The notes under the pieces are model-generated. The model was not told the origin of the DNA. It did not search any database and saw nothing but the letters and a program-made list of their open reading frames with translations. The position numbers and the translations under genes were made by a program. This document shows positions 9,101 to 16,247 of a DNA stretch of 30,133 bases, piece by piece; position 1 is the first letter of the stretch; each line of letters starts with the position of its first letter. This DNA comes from Candidatus Hydrogenedens sp. (GTDB lineage: Bacteria; Hydrogenedentota; Hydrogenedentia; Hydrogenedentales; Hydrogenedentaceae). The stretch is from assembly GCA_035378955.1 (NCBI GenBank), contig DAOSUS010000038.1:1-30133 (forward strand), written 5' to 3'.

Positions 9101-9658
9101 GCATTTCATAGTCCAGAACAGAGGAGATTATCGCGTATATTTACAGTATGGAGTTTGCTTCGTAATCTTGGTGGACTTTCTCTTATGTTAATAGGTCCTC
9201 CTTCGTATGAATCTAATGAAATTGCTTCAATAACTGCCCAATGGCTAAAGGAATGGCATTTGACCGATGTTATAGCAAGAGGTTTCGCTAAATTGGGTCT
9301 TGATGAAAATTCCGCAAGGAAAGATGCCGAACTTGTTCGTATTAGCATTGAACATTCAACACATTTAATCCGATTACAATACGGTCCCTGGGCTCCTTAT
9401 TTATATCCTATGTTCTCTGATAAAGGAGTTCAACAAGTTCTTGGAATTCATGAATATGGGGGACGAACATGGTTGATAAAAGAAAACTTTGAAGATTTGC
9501 TTTTTATGCTTTTCGTTGCATTATGGTTATCTCGTTATCCGTGGAACGATAAAGCCAAAAAAGAATTATATATTTGCCTTGAAAACATCCATGAATTAAT
9601 AATGTCCGCCTCGGAAACAGAATACGATTTCAATTGGCTTTTTGAATCAATTAAATAG
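6176..9658 (+). CDS. Large GH13 alpha-amylase-family glycoside hydrolase
   Basis: From the ATG at 6176 this protein has 1160 residues. A TTG 18 codons upstream is also in frame; I chose the ATG because a GAAAGGA purine run lies 14 bases before it, though the spacing is long. About 350 residues precede a GH13 barrel with region I DMVPNH (D407, N411, H412), region II RFDAA with the presumed nucleophile D527, and region III LLAEAF with the presumed acid/base E592. The expected region IV (usually NHD) reads NNPDE at 650-654: the His is absent and Asp653 is one place later than usual. The GLWLIGVWERS block near 345-355 and LPGLPMFGHGQIEG near 680 fit the family. The C-terminal 350 residues are helical and unassigned. 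No signal peptide is visible, so cytoplasmic action on an alpha-glucan such as glycogen is inferred. It ends in TAG, 8 bases from the convergent gene. Confidence 0.85.
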   Translation: MEFVKKNDWYPLSFLWRKKSWDTWDPQKTFQKLDKDISEKEKKVLWVRSLVEEVNRIYSHRPGFSYWSQGELRSLEIITEVFRYIIHYYSQQVKPLPMLDLGESLEKEWGDKIIRLLNEWLDEFPPETFYRQGVDANAFFTKEPRGNSQYEILWQEYLLGWITNQNPAVKKYKILFDDESLKKRQPLYPDSINKAESIIQQWPPLKETNRSLWDTLWEPIRACPNSLEEQLDYIRKNWSFFLPPSLLTELNFVWGIIQEERQWRGFGKGPVDVLDLRVLKGMGYEEYEAFSPDRDWMPNLVLIAKSIYVWLSQLSKKYQREIKHLDDIPDEELDQLAQWGFSGLWLIGVWERSEASKTIKRLTGNPEALASAYSLFDYEIARDLGGEEALKRLQERAMQKGIRLASDMVPNHFGIYSRWIIEHPDWFIQMPYPPFPSYRFHGPNLSSHPDICIQIEDGYWDRSDAAVVFKWQNYRTGEVRYIYHGNDGTHMPWNDTAQLNFLMPEVREGVKRNILHVARMFPIIRFDAAMTLTKRHYQRLWFPAPGEGGAIPSRAECGMTREEFDKHFPKEFWREVVDTIAEEAPDTLLLAEAFWLLEGYFVRTLGMHRVYNSAFMNMLKMEDNAKYRQTIKNVLEFSPAVLQRFVNFMNNPDEETAIAQFGKDDKYFGIAMMMVTLPGLPMFGHGQIEGFAEKYGMEYPRAYWDETPDENLIRRHEREIFPLMKKRHIFSGAQHFAMYDFITPQGWVDENVFAYSNRSGLERALILYNNAYITTRGRIYRSTSINVGPADNPNLITRTLGEALGLKSTPGIFYIFHDLRKGLDYIYSGAHLCEHGIYLELQGYEYVALLNWREVYDRDGIWSKVADILSGKGIRDIESLYHEFLYSDVIGPLEEVIKPEFIGPLIDGEEVDEEKLYTVLEHFWSASAKRIQYPFPIRPWVEHSVKECMDIHHRYIEFCKLGDMPEIESYLGTRLAFHSPEQRRLSRIFTVWSLLRNLGGLSLMLIGPPSYESNEIASITAQWLKEWHLTDVIARGFAKLGLDENSARKDAELVRISIEHSTHLIRLQYGPWAPYLYPMFSDKGVQQVLGIHEYGGRTWLIKENFEDLLFMLFVALWLSRYPWNDKAKKELYICLENIHELIMSASETEYDFNWLFESIK

Positions 9659-9666
9659 ATAAAGAC

Positions 9667-10383
9667 TTACTTGGGAATGGCAAGATTTTTATTTGCAGTA
9701 TTCCAGATTTTTAAATCGTCAAAACAACCCGTATCATCAAACGACCCCAATCCAATTTTTCCCTTTACAAATGTTTTATCTTCTGTTGCCATAATGGGCT
9801 TTTCCATGTCATCATAATAGACTTCAATCTTTCCCGTTTTTGTATCACGTACAATCGTTATCTGATGAAAATCCTGTGCCCAATCAGCTCCTTTTGTGCG
9901 TTCTTTTGCAATAGATACCCGAGGTTCATTATTTACAAGAAAAATAGAATGGGCATGGTCATCGGCTTTTGTTGCAATGTGTACATAATAAAAATGGGTT
10001 GGGTCCTGATAACCAAAGAAAAAGCAAAGGTCGCGATGTCCATATTCTTTTCCCGTTTGTTTTGCACGAACTGTAAGAGTAAAATCTTCAAACTCTACAT
10101 CCTTGATTAATGCAATACTTTTAGGCGAACGAACTGCGGGTTCATACTTGCTGGGACCTGTTAAGCATAAAAGATGATTGCCCTTGTCATCTTTTGAAAC
10201 AGTCCATGCATTCGAATCCGTCATTTCCCAATGCTGAGAACCCTGCTCAAAATTTTCTTCAAAAATCGGTTTGTTCCCATCATTAGCAAAAGAGTTGGAA
10301 TTCAGAAATCCGATGAAAGAAAGATTCAAAAAAGCGATTAGCAAAATATAATATTGTTTACACTGAGTTTGGATTTTAAACAT
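9667..10383 (-). CDS. Secreted LamG/DUF1080-like beta-sandwich protein
   Basis: This 238-residue protein has a Sec signal peptide with a hydrophobic core at about 12-28 and a likely cleavage after Ala33 (S-F-A/N). The mature part begins with an FEENFEQGSQHWE strand and continues as a concanavalin-like sandwich: FEDFTLTVRAKQTG, RDLCFFFGYQDPTHFYYVHI, the strand GKIEVYYDDMEKPIMA, and KGKIGLGSFDDTGCFDDLKIW. This pattern is shared by LamG-like and DUF1080 (3-keto-disaccharide hydrolase) domains, which are abundant in Planctomycetes and relatives. Carbohydrate binding or hydrolysis outside the cytoplasm is a reasonable guess, but I cannot name catalytic residues. A strong AAGGAG lies 7 bases before the ATG. 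A TATAAT on the minus strand at 10427-10422 may be its promoter. Confidence 0.75.
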   Translation of the reverse strand: MFKIQTQCKQYYILLIAFLNLSFIGFLNSNSFANDGNKPIFEENFEQGSQHWEMTDSNAWTVSKDDKGNHLLCLTGPSKYEPAVRSPKSIALIKDVEFEDFTLTVRAKQTGKEYGHRDLCFFFGYQDPTHFYYVHIATKADDHAHSIFLVNNEPRVSIAKERTKGADWAQDFHQITIVRDTKTGKIEVYYDDMEKPIMATEDKTFVKGKIGLGSFDDTGCFDDLKIWNTANKNLAIPK

Positions 10384-10542
10384 TATAAATCTCCTTAAAT
10401 TTCTGTTTTATCATTAGATAGATTATACAAAATCTTCTATAAAAAAAGCACTCACTTCCGAAACGAAAAATCTTGATTTTTTGGAAATAACAATAATATA
10501 ATAAAATCCATAATATTGTTTCCTTTTGTGATGGGGATACAA

Positions 10543-10551
10543 TGATATAAT
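10543..10551 (+). promoter_or_regulatory. Extended -10 promoter for the DUF1559 gene
   Basis: The sequence TGATATAAT is an exact extended -10 element (TGnTATAAT), 27 bases before the ATG at 10579. A possible -35 TTGTGA at 10526-10531 is only 14 bases away, so the promoter probably depends on the extended element. The purine run GAAGGAAG between it and the ATG serves as ribosome binding site. Confidence 0.5.
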
Positions 10552-10578
10552 CAAACTTTATAACGAAGGAAGTAAGAT

Positions 10579-11595
10579 ATGAAGAAAAAAGGTTTTACTC
10601 TCATTGAACTTTTAGTTGTGATTGCCATTATTGGAATTCTGGCAGCAATACTGTTACCTGCCCTTGCCCGAGCAAGAGAAGCAGCAAGGCGTTCCAGTTG
10701 CCAGAACAATTTAAAACAATGGGGACTTGTCTTCAAGATGTATTCTAATGAATCGTCAGGAGGAAAATATCCACCGATTCAAATAGAGGTAGCACAACGA
10801 GATGATAATGGCGCCTGGGCGTCTTTTATTGCTGCGGGACCTCGTGTGAAGTCTATTTACCCCGAATACCTTACAGACCCGGCTATAATAATCTGTCCAT
10901 CAGATGCACAAGAAACACTAAATTCATTGAAAGGTAGAAGTTATCCAAGTTTGGGAATAACCGAACAAGATTATCATATCGGTTATTATCTAAATTGGGA
11001 TGATGGTGTTTCTGCAATTGATTCAAGTTATGCCTATTTTGGTTGGGTATTTGACCGTTTAGAACAAACCCCAGAGTAATCAACTACAGTAGGTGCTATT
11101 CCAAGTTTACAATTAATTTTCCAGGTGATAAGTGCCAATGTGCCTAACTTAAATAGTTCAACAATTGTTCCCAAACAATTACCTTTTGCAATTCTTCAAT
11201 TAATTTCTACTCCGGGTGTGGTTGCTTCCTTAACCAGTCCACCGGGACCTGACCCCAGTGTTGTATCTCGTGCAGCAGACAGCGATGTAACGGGCACTTA
11301 TATGGTTGGTGAAGGAAATGGAGGTGGAAATACGCTTTATCGTTTGCGTGAAGGTATTGAAAGATTTCTCATTACAGATATTAATAATCCAGCGGCTTCA
11401 TCGAAAGCTCAAAGTGAAATTTTTATTATGTTAGACCAATTAGGTACATCAGGCACAGCTGTGTTTTTCAATCATATTCCCGGTGGTTGCAATGTGCTAT
11501 ATCTGGATGGTCATTGTGAATTCATTCGCTATCCAACTAAAGCCCCCGTTAATGAGGCTGTTGCTAACATAATGTCTTTGTTTGTCGTTACATGA
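10579..11595 (+). pseudogene. DUF1559/type II prepilin-like protein interrupted by one in-frame TAA
   Basis: The N-terminus is a classic type IV prepilin leader and helix: short basic MKKKG, then FTLIELLVVIAIIGILAAI with Glu at +5 after the prepilin peptidase site, followed by LARAREAARRSSCQNNLKQWG. The frame runs 166 codons to TAA at 11077-11079. It then stays open in the same frame for a further 172 codons to TGA at 11593-11595. The downstream part carries the family's C-terminal signature HIPGGCNVLYLDGH (an H-x-DG motif with ten rather than nine intervening residues), so the two halves are one gene. A CAA, GAA or AAA codon would restore it by one base. Intact members are secreted pseudopilin-like proteins of unknown role, numerous in Planctomycetes, Lentisphaerae and Hydrogenedentota. 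Either the copy is broken, the stop is read through, or the consensus base is wrong. The 166-residue product alone would lack the C-terminal domain. Confidence 0.85.
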
Positions 11596-11684
11596 AAAAA
11601 CGATTTGGGAATAACAATTTGATTTTTTGGGTTTCATTGTGTTAAACTCAAAAATAAGTCAAGAAATAATTTTGTAAATAATAC

Positions 11685-11714
11685 TTGACTTGTAAGTATA
11701 AAATATGATTTAAT
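11685..11714 (+). promoter_or_regulatory. Possible promoter of the OmpA-like gene
   Basis: TTGACT (11685-11690) is a good -35. A TTTAAT at 11709-11714 is 18 bases downstream, and TATGAT at 11704-11709 is a better hexamer but only 13 bases away. The leader from here to the ATG at 11796 is about 80 bases and contains a small GCCG...CGGC hairpin near 11727-11743. The strong ribosome site AAGGAGGG (11783-11790), 5 bases before the ATG, suggests a highly expressed envelope protein. Confidence 0.35.
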
Positions 11715-11795
11715 AAAAAAATTGTAGCCGTGAAGGATGCGGCACAATAAAGAAAGTTAACCGTAAAATACGAACCCAACATAAGGAGGGAATGT

Positions 11796-12443
11796 ATGAA
11801 AAAACTTATTACACTCACAATGATTGGTTTACTTGTTTTAGTAGCAGTGCCTGCAAAGGCTGCAAAAGTTTGGGATGACATGTCCTGGTGGGGAAACACA
11901 GGTGCAACACCGGAACCTGTAGCAGATTCACAAGGTCGTTCAGGTTATTGGTGGTGGCCTAAAGAAGCGGCTTCAAACAATAATGATTCTGAATTATGGG
12001 GCAATCGTGGTATTGTCTATAGTCAGTGGCAGAAGCCAGCTCCTCCTGCTCCTCCTGCTCCTACTCCTCCACCACCAGCACCTCCAGTTCAAAAGAGAAC
12101 AGCCCCTGTATTCAACCATGTGTTGTTTGATTTCGATAAAGCAATTTTGAAACCCGAAGGAAAAGCAGTTGTAGACGAAGTTATCGCCTACATGAAGAAA
12201 TATCCGACGGACAAAATTACAATCGAAGGTCATTGCTGCAACATTGGAACAGATGAATACAATATGGGCTTAGGGCAACGCCGTGCTGATGCGGTGAAGA
12301 AGTATATGGTTGAAAATGGTATTGATGCAGGCCGCATCACAACCATTAGTTATGGTGAGAGCAGACCCGCAGTTCCCAATGATACACCGGCGAATCGTAA
12401 ATTGAATCGTCGTGCTGTATTCGTAATTACAATTGGAAACTAA
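11796..12443 (+). CDS. Periplasmic OmpA C-terminal-domain protein with proline-rich linker
   Basis: This 215-residue protein has a Sec signal peptide cleaved after A-K-A (residue 22). There is no lipobox, so it is not a Pal-type lipoprotein. A Trp-rich segment (about 25-70) is followed by a proline-alanine linker (about 75-95) and an OmpA_C domain: VLFDFDKAILKPEG (about 109-122), IEGHCCNIGTDEYN (143-156), RRADAVKKYMV and a C-terminal NRKLNRRAVF. OmpA_C domains bind the diaminopimelate residue of peptidoglycan using an Asp in GHTD and an Arg in LSxxRA. Here that Asp is replaced by Cys148, with Cys147 beside it, while Arg163 is kept. The protein probably associates with the cell wall, but binding may be altered. 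It is a single-gene unit ended by the terminator at 12495-12526. Confidence 0.88.
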   Translation: MKKLITLTMIGLLVLVAVPAKAAKVWDDMSWWGNTGATPEPVADSQGRSGYWWWPKEAASNNNDSELWGNRGIVYSQWQKPAPPAPPAPTPPPPAPPVQKRTAPVFNHVLFDFDKAILKPEGKAVVDEVIAYMKKYPTDKITIEGHCCNIGTDEYNMGLGQRRADAVKKYMVENGIDAGRITTISYGESRPAVPNDTPANRKLNRRAVFVITIGN

Positions 12444-12494
12444 TACCGGGACATGGTATAAAACGGAAACTTTCTAAGTTGTGCCTGAATATAG

Positions 12495-12526
12495 GTAGGC
12501 ACGCTGAAAAGCGTGCCTACTTTTTT
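12495..12526 (+). terminator. Rho-independent terminator after the OmpA-like gene
   Basis: A perfect 10-bp stem, GTAGGCACGC (12495-12504) against GCGTGCCTAC (12511-12520), closes a six-base TGAAAA loop and is followed by TTTTTT (12521-12526). It starts 51 bases after the OmpA-like stop. It is GC-rich against an AT-rich background, as expected for an intrinsic terminator. Confidence 0.93.
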
Positions 12527-12700
12527 ATTTACTCGTTATATCAGAAAAATAAATCTCTTTTATTCGTTTATTGATATATCTATTGCTTTATTGCGTCAGG
12601 TTTGCAAATAGAGAACAATATAAAACATAATATCATCAATATTTTTCCTCTCTTTTTTTTACAATGAACTTTTTAATTTATGAATAGAGGTGTTTTATTT

Positions 12701-13954
12701 ATGACTATTTTTCATCCAGATGAAGATAAGGGAAACCAATATCGGGAACTATGGACGAAATATGTAGGTCGCGGACAACAAACCTATACCCCATCTCAAA
12801 TTGTAGTTGATAAAGCACAAGGGGCATATCTATGGACCCTTGATGGACGCAAATTAACAGATTTTACCTCCGGTGTTTTGGTAAGTAATCTGGGATATGC
12901 TCATCCTAAGTTTGAAACGAAATTTAAGGAATATTACAAACAATTGCCAAGAAATACCTATAACATGATTTCACCAGTTCAGGTGGAGGCTTCAAAGAGA
13001 TTGATTGAAAGTTTTGGATATTCCAAAGCACAAAAGATATTATGGGCTGCAAGTGGTTCCGAAGGAATTCAAAAAGCAATGTGGTCTGCTTTGCACCGTT
13101 ACCCAGAACGAAATATTATTGTGGCGACAAGACATGGATTTCATGGTAAAAAAGGATTAGCGGCAGATGTAACCGGGGATACCAGTCCTAACCCCAATGT
13201 CCGTTGGATTTCTTTCCCTATGGGAGAAGGTTACGAACAGGATTTTTATGAAAAGGAATTAAATCAACTTTGGGATAATCATAAGGGAAAAATTGCTTTA
13301 TTAATTACCGAACCCTATTTAGGAGCGAAAGGTTCTTATCATCCTCCGAAATGGTATCATCAACTATTACAACATTGGTGTAATGAACATGATATACCAT
13401 TTATTTTCGATGAAGTCCAGTCTTGTTTTGGTAGGACAGGAAATATGTATGCATTTCAAACCTATGGTGTTGAACCCGACTTGGTAGTATTAGGAAAAGG
13501 AATGGCAAGTGGTGAACCTGCATCGGCTGTTGTAGGGCGAGAAGATTTAATAGAGGCATTAGACTACGGTGAAGCATCAGATACTTTCAGTGGAGGGAGT
13601 TCAGCATGTTGTGCCGTATGTGCCACTATGGATGTCTTTGAAGAAGATAAAATTGTTGAACATGTAAAGAAAACGCAAGGAAAATTGAAAGATATATTAA
13701 TGAAATTAAAACAAGAATTTCCTTTTATTATGGATGTAAGAGGAGAAGGTTTTGTATACGGCGTTGACTGTGTATCCCTGGAAATTGCGAACAAGTGTGT
13801 ATTGGAAGCATATTACGGAACTGGAAAAGAAGGCGTGCACTTTTTGGGTCCTTTAGCCAAAAAAGTTATTCGTATAAGTCCTCCATTGATTATTACTGAA
13901 AAAGAATTAGACCATGCCTATCAACTTTTAATCTCCGCATGGAGACGGATATAG
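12701..13954 (+). CDS. Class III PLP-dependent aminotransferase
   Basis: This 417-residue protein has the fold-type I class III motifs in order: a GAYLWTLDGRKLTDFTSG N-terminal block (41-58), the phosphate-binding AASGSEG (116-122), Asp237 in FIFDEVQSCFGRTG (contacts the PLP ring nitrogen), Lys266 in LVVLGKGMASGEP (Schiff-base lysine) and a late RISPPLIIT (Arg391, carboxylate contact). It moves an amino group between an omega- or alpha-amine donor and an oxo acid; the substrate is not readable. I chose the ATG at 12701 over the one at 12680 because AGAGGTG lies 8 bases before it. It is the first of three closely spaced genes with a HAL2-like phosphatase (14-base gap) and a flavoprotein. It ends in TAG. 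Confidence 0.88.
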   Translation: MTIFHPDEDKGNQYRELWTKYVGRGQQTYTPSQIVVDKAQGAYLWTLDGRKLTDFTSGVLVSNLGYAHPKFETKFKEYYKQLPRNTYNMISPVQVEASKRLIESFGYSKAQKILWAASGSEGIQKAMWSALHRYPERNIIVATRHGFHGKKGLAADVTGDTSPNPNVRWISFPMGEGYEQDFYEKELNQLWDNHKGKIALLITEPYLGAKGSYHPPKWYHQLLQHWCNEHDIPFIFDEVQSCFGRTGNMYAFQTYGVEPDLVVLGKGMASGEPASAVVGREDLIEALDYGEASDTFSGGSSACCAVCATMDVFEEDKIVEHVKKTQGKLKDILMKLKQEFPFIMDVRGEGFVYGVDCVSLEIANKCVLEAYYGTGKEGVHFLGPLAKKVIRISPPLIITEKELDHAYQLLISAWRRI

Positions 13955-13968
13955 CAAGGATTTTATGA

Positions 13969-14958
13969 ATGGATAATCTCGGCAAAGAATTAGCTAGATT
14001 GATGTGGCAAGTAAGTATTTTTACAGAGACGGTTGCTACTCTGGGAATGGAAAATACTCAAACAAAAGAGGACTTTTCTCCTGTTACCCTTGCAGATTTA
14101 GGGGCTCAAATTATGGTTAGTCATTGGTTAAATACACATTTTGAAGGAGAGCCACTAATTGCAGAAGAAACAGTAAAATCTTTGCCCGAAGCGAACCGTG
14201 ATGTTTTTATTGATAAATTAAAAAATGTATTAGAACCCTTTTTAGAAAAATTAAGCCAAAAGAAAATAATAGATTACCTTGAATTAAACTGCTTTTCAAC
14301 GAAAAAAGAATCGTATTGGGTGTTAGACCCTCTGGATGGAACGAAAGGGTTCATTCGGGGAAATCAATACGCCATTTCATTAGGACATATCAATAAGGGG
14401 ACAATTGATATTGGAGTTTTAGCCTGTCCCCGTTTGCGTTTGCCCCATTTATCCGAAGAAGATGACCGACAAGGTTGTCTATTCTTTGCAGAAAAAGGGG
14501 AAGGAGCATGGGTGCAACTTTATGATTTTTTCTCTGTCCCTATTCCTATTCATGTTTCCCAATGTAAAAACCCCGAAAAAGCCATATTATTCCGTTCTTA
14601 CGAATCAAAACATACCGATGTTGAGAAAACCAACCGATTTTGTGAAAAAATGGGAATGAAATTGTCTATTCCTGTGGATAGCCAGGTAAAGTATGGGTTA
14701 TTAGCATGTGGAGAAGGTGAAATTATTTTACGATTTACTCCACCTGACAATCCTAATTATCGTGAAAAAGTATGGGACCATGTCGGAGGTGCCATCATTC
14801 TCCATGAAGCAGGAGGAAAAGTAACAGATGTTTTCGGTAAAACGTTTCAATATAACGGAGAACCTTTACTAAATAATTCCGTAGGTGTTTTTGCGTCCAA
14901 CGGATATTTGCATGATATTGGAGTAAAGATATTGCAAGAGATTATGGGAGAAATATAG
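13969..14958 (+). CDS. HAL2/CysQ-like 3'(2'),5'-bisphosphate nucleotidase (inositol monophosphatase family)
   Basis: This 329-residue protein carries the Li+-sensitive phosphatase metal motifs: an SPVTLAD strand (37-43), the acidic pair E66/E67 in LIAEE, the DPLDGTKGF core (D120, D123, G124, T125) and WDHVGG (D270) near the C-terminus. DP[IL]DGTKGF is closer to HAL2-type enzymes than to inositol monophosphatase proper, which has DPIDGT without KGF. HAL2-type enzymes hydrolyse 3'-phosphoadenosine 5'-phosphate, a by-product of sulfotransferases and acyl-carrier-protein synthase, to AMP. A sugar or other small phosphate is a real alternative given the operon. It lies 14 bases after the aminotransferase and 11 before the flavoprotein. 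It ends in TAG. Confidence 0.87.
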   Translation: MDNLGKELARLMWQVSIFTETVATLGMENTQTKEDFSPVTLADLGAQIMVSHWLNTHFEGEPLIAEETVKSLPEANRDVFIDKLKNVLEPFLEKLSQKKIIDYLELNCFSTKKESYWVLDPLDGTKGFIRGNQYAISLGHINKGTIDIGVLACPRLRLPHLSEEDDRQGCLFFAEKGEGAWVQLYDFFSVPIPIHVSQCKNPEKAILFRSYESKHTDVEKTNRFCEKMGMKLSIPVDSQVKYGLLACGEGEIILRFTPPDNPNYREKVWDHVGGAIILHEAGGKVTDVFGKTFQYNGEPLLNNSVGVFASNGYLHDIGVKILQEIMGEI

Positions 14959-14969
14959 GAGAGGAATAA

Positions 14970-16238
14970 ATGAAAATTGCAGTTGTTGGAGCAGGTATTG
15001 CAGGATTGACCTGTGCTTATCAACTTTGTTCGAAACATAAAGTCTATGTGTTTGAAAAGAGTAATCGCCCGGGCGGTGGTATCTTCTCTATTAAGTATAA
15101 GGAAGGGAATATAGATAATTATGTCGATTTAGGTTTTAATATTTACAATCGTGCTCATTATCCTAATCTCGTAAACTTACTTGACCAATTAAAACTCCGT
15201 TCCCAAGAAGTGCCTAAAAGTGTAATTATTAATCACCCCAATAAAAAACTATACTGGTGTTTGGGAGATAATGAGCAGAGTTTCTCCTCTACAACGGCAT
15301 ACCTGAAGCCAATAAATTACAAAGTTTATTCTTTATGGCGGAATTGGAAAAAACAATGGAAAGACTTTTTAGAAAAAAAAGATTTAAAAACATCTTTGTC
15401 AGAGTATCTTAAAGAAGAAGGTATTTCCCCAGAGGTTCAAACAAAATTCGTTTTACCATTAATACAGTCTTTCTGGTGTGGGTTAAAAAGCAATTTGAGT
15501 GATATGCCCGCATATTTCCTCTTTTCATATTTAAGCAAATTAGGATTATTAGAAGGAGATGAAAATGCCCAATGGCGTATTGTTCGTGGGGGTGGTTTTC
15601 GAATTATCAGTCAATTGGTGTCTTCTCTAATTAACCCGGTCCGATTTCAAACAGAGGTTGTTAAAATATTTCGCCGTCCAGAACATATTGAGATAATTAC
15701 AAAAACAGGAGAAAAAGAAACTTTTGATGCAGTAATTCTTGCTGTACATGCAGATGATGCCCTGAAATTATTAGAAAAGCCTACACCCTCTGAAGAGCAA
15801 ATCCTTTCTTCTTTCGGATATGAAGAATTTGATGTCGTGGTTCATACGGATGAAAGATTTATTCAAACCCCGTCAAAGGAACCAGCCTCATGGTATATTC
15901 AAGTTAGTGATACCCCGAACAAAATTCCACCTGTAATAACCTGGAATTTAAATCATTTGCAACAATTATCAATAAAAACAAACTTGTTTCTTACCTTTAC
16001 CCCTCAGGGCAATAATGTGCCAAAAGAAAAAACAATGACCGTGTTACACAGGAAAGCCCCCAAACCTACATGGAAAATGCTAAGTGTTCAAAAAAGATTT
16101 ACAGAAATTAATGGTGTTTGCAGAACATATTTTTGTGGAGATTATTGGGGTTGTGGAACGCTTGAAGATTCGCTTGAAAGTGCATTAGAAATTGTTCCAT
16201 TGATTGAAAAACAACAAGCCCGTGCTCAAACTATATGA
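14970..16238 (+). CDS. FAD-dependent amine-oxidase-like flavoprotein (COG2907-like)
   Basis: This 422-residue protein starts with a dinucleotide-binding motif GAGIAG (7-12), then FEKSNRPGGG and a VDLGFNIYNRAHYPNLVNLL block. Later come VILAVHADDALKLL, VVVHTDERFI, TWNLNHLQ and the C-terminal FAD-contact strand YFCGDYWGCGTLEDSLESALE. This order matches COG2907, predicted NAD/FAD-binding proteins related to amine oxidases, protoporphyrinogen oxidase and phytoene desaturase. In many bacteria COG2907 genes sit beside cyclopropane-fatty-acid synthase and DUF1365 genes, but neither is present here. An oxidation or desaturation step linked to the aminotransferase and phosphatase is inferred from the operon. 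GGAG/GAGAGG bases lie just before the ATG. It ends 9 bases from the convergent gene. Confidence 0.83.
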   Translation: MKIAVVGAGIAGLTCAYQLCSKHKVYVFEKSNRPGGGIFSIKYKEGNIDNYVDLGFNIYNRAHYPNLVNLLDQLKLRSQEVPKSVIINHPNKKLYWCLGDNEQSFSSTTAYLKPINYKVYSLWRNWKKQWKDFLEKKDLKTSLSEYLKEEGISPEVQTKFVLPLIQSFWCGLKSNLSDMPAYFLFSYLSKLGLLEGDENAQWRIVRGGGFRIISQLVSSLINPVRFQTEVVKIFRRPEHIEIITKTGEKETFDAVILAVHADDALKLLEKPTPSEEQILSSFGYEEFDVVVHTDERFIQTPSKEPASWYIQVSDTPNKIPPVITWNLNHLQQLSIKTNLFLTFTPQGNNVPKEKTMTVLHRKAPKPTWKMLSVQKRFTEINGVCRTYFCGDYWGCGTLEDSLESALEIVPLIEKQQARAQTI

Positions 16239-16247
16239 TGAGTAAAA

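Noticed and set aside
9865..10110. Plus-strand open frame inside the LamG-like gene
   Set aside because: It is antisense to a gene with a signal peptide and strong ribosome site, and its translation has no recognisable features. Similar antisense frames occur inside mrdA, the GH13 gene and others.
10579..11595. Two separate genes, a short prepilin and a downstream small protein
   Set aside because: The second part is in the same frame, has no ribosome site before its first start-like codon, and carries the C-terminal signature of the same family.
11710..11795. Riboswitch in the leader of the OmpA-like gene
   Set aside because: Only a four-base-pair GCCG/CGGC hairpin is visible and it matches no riboswitch consensus I know.
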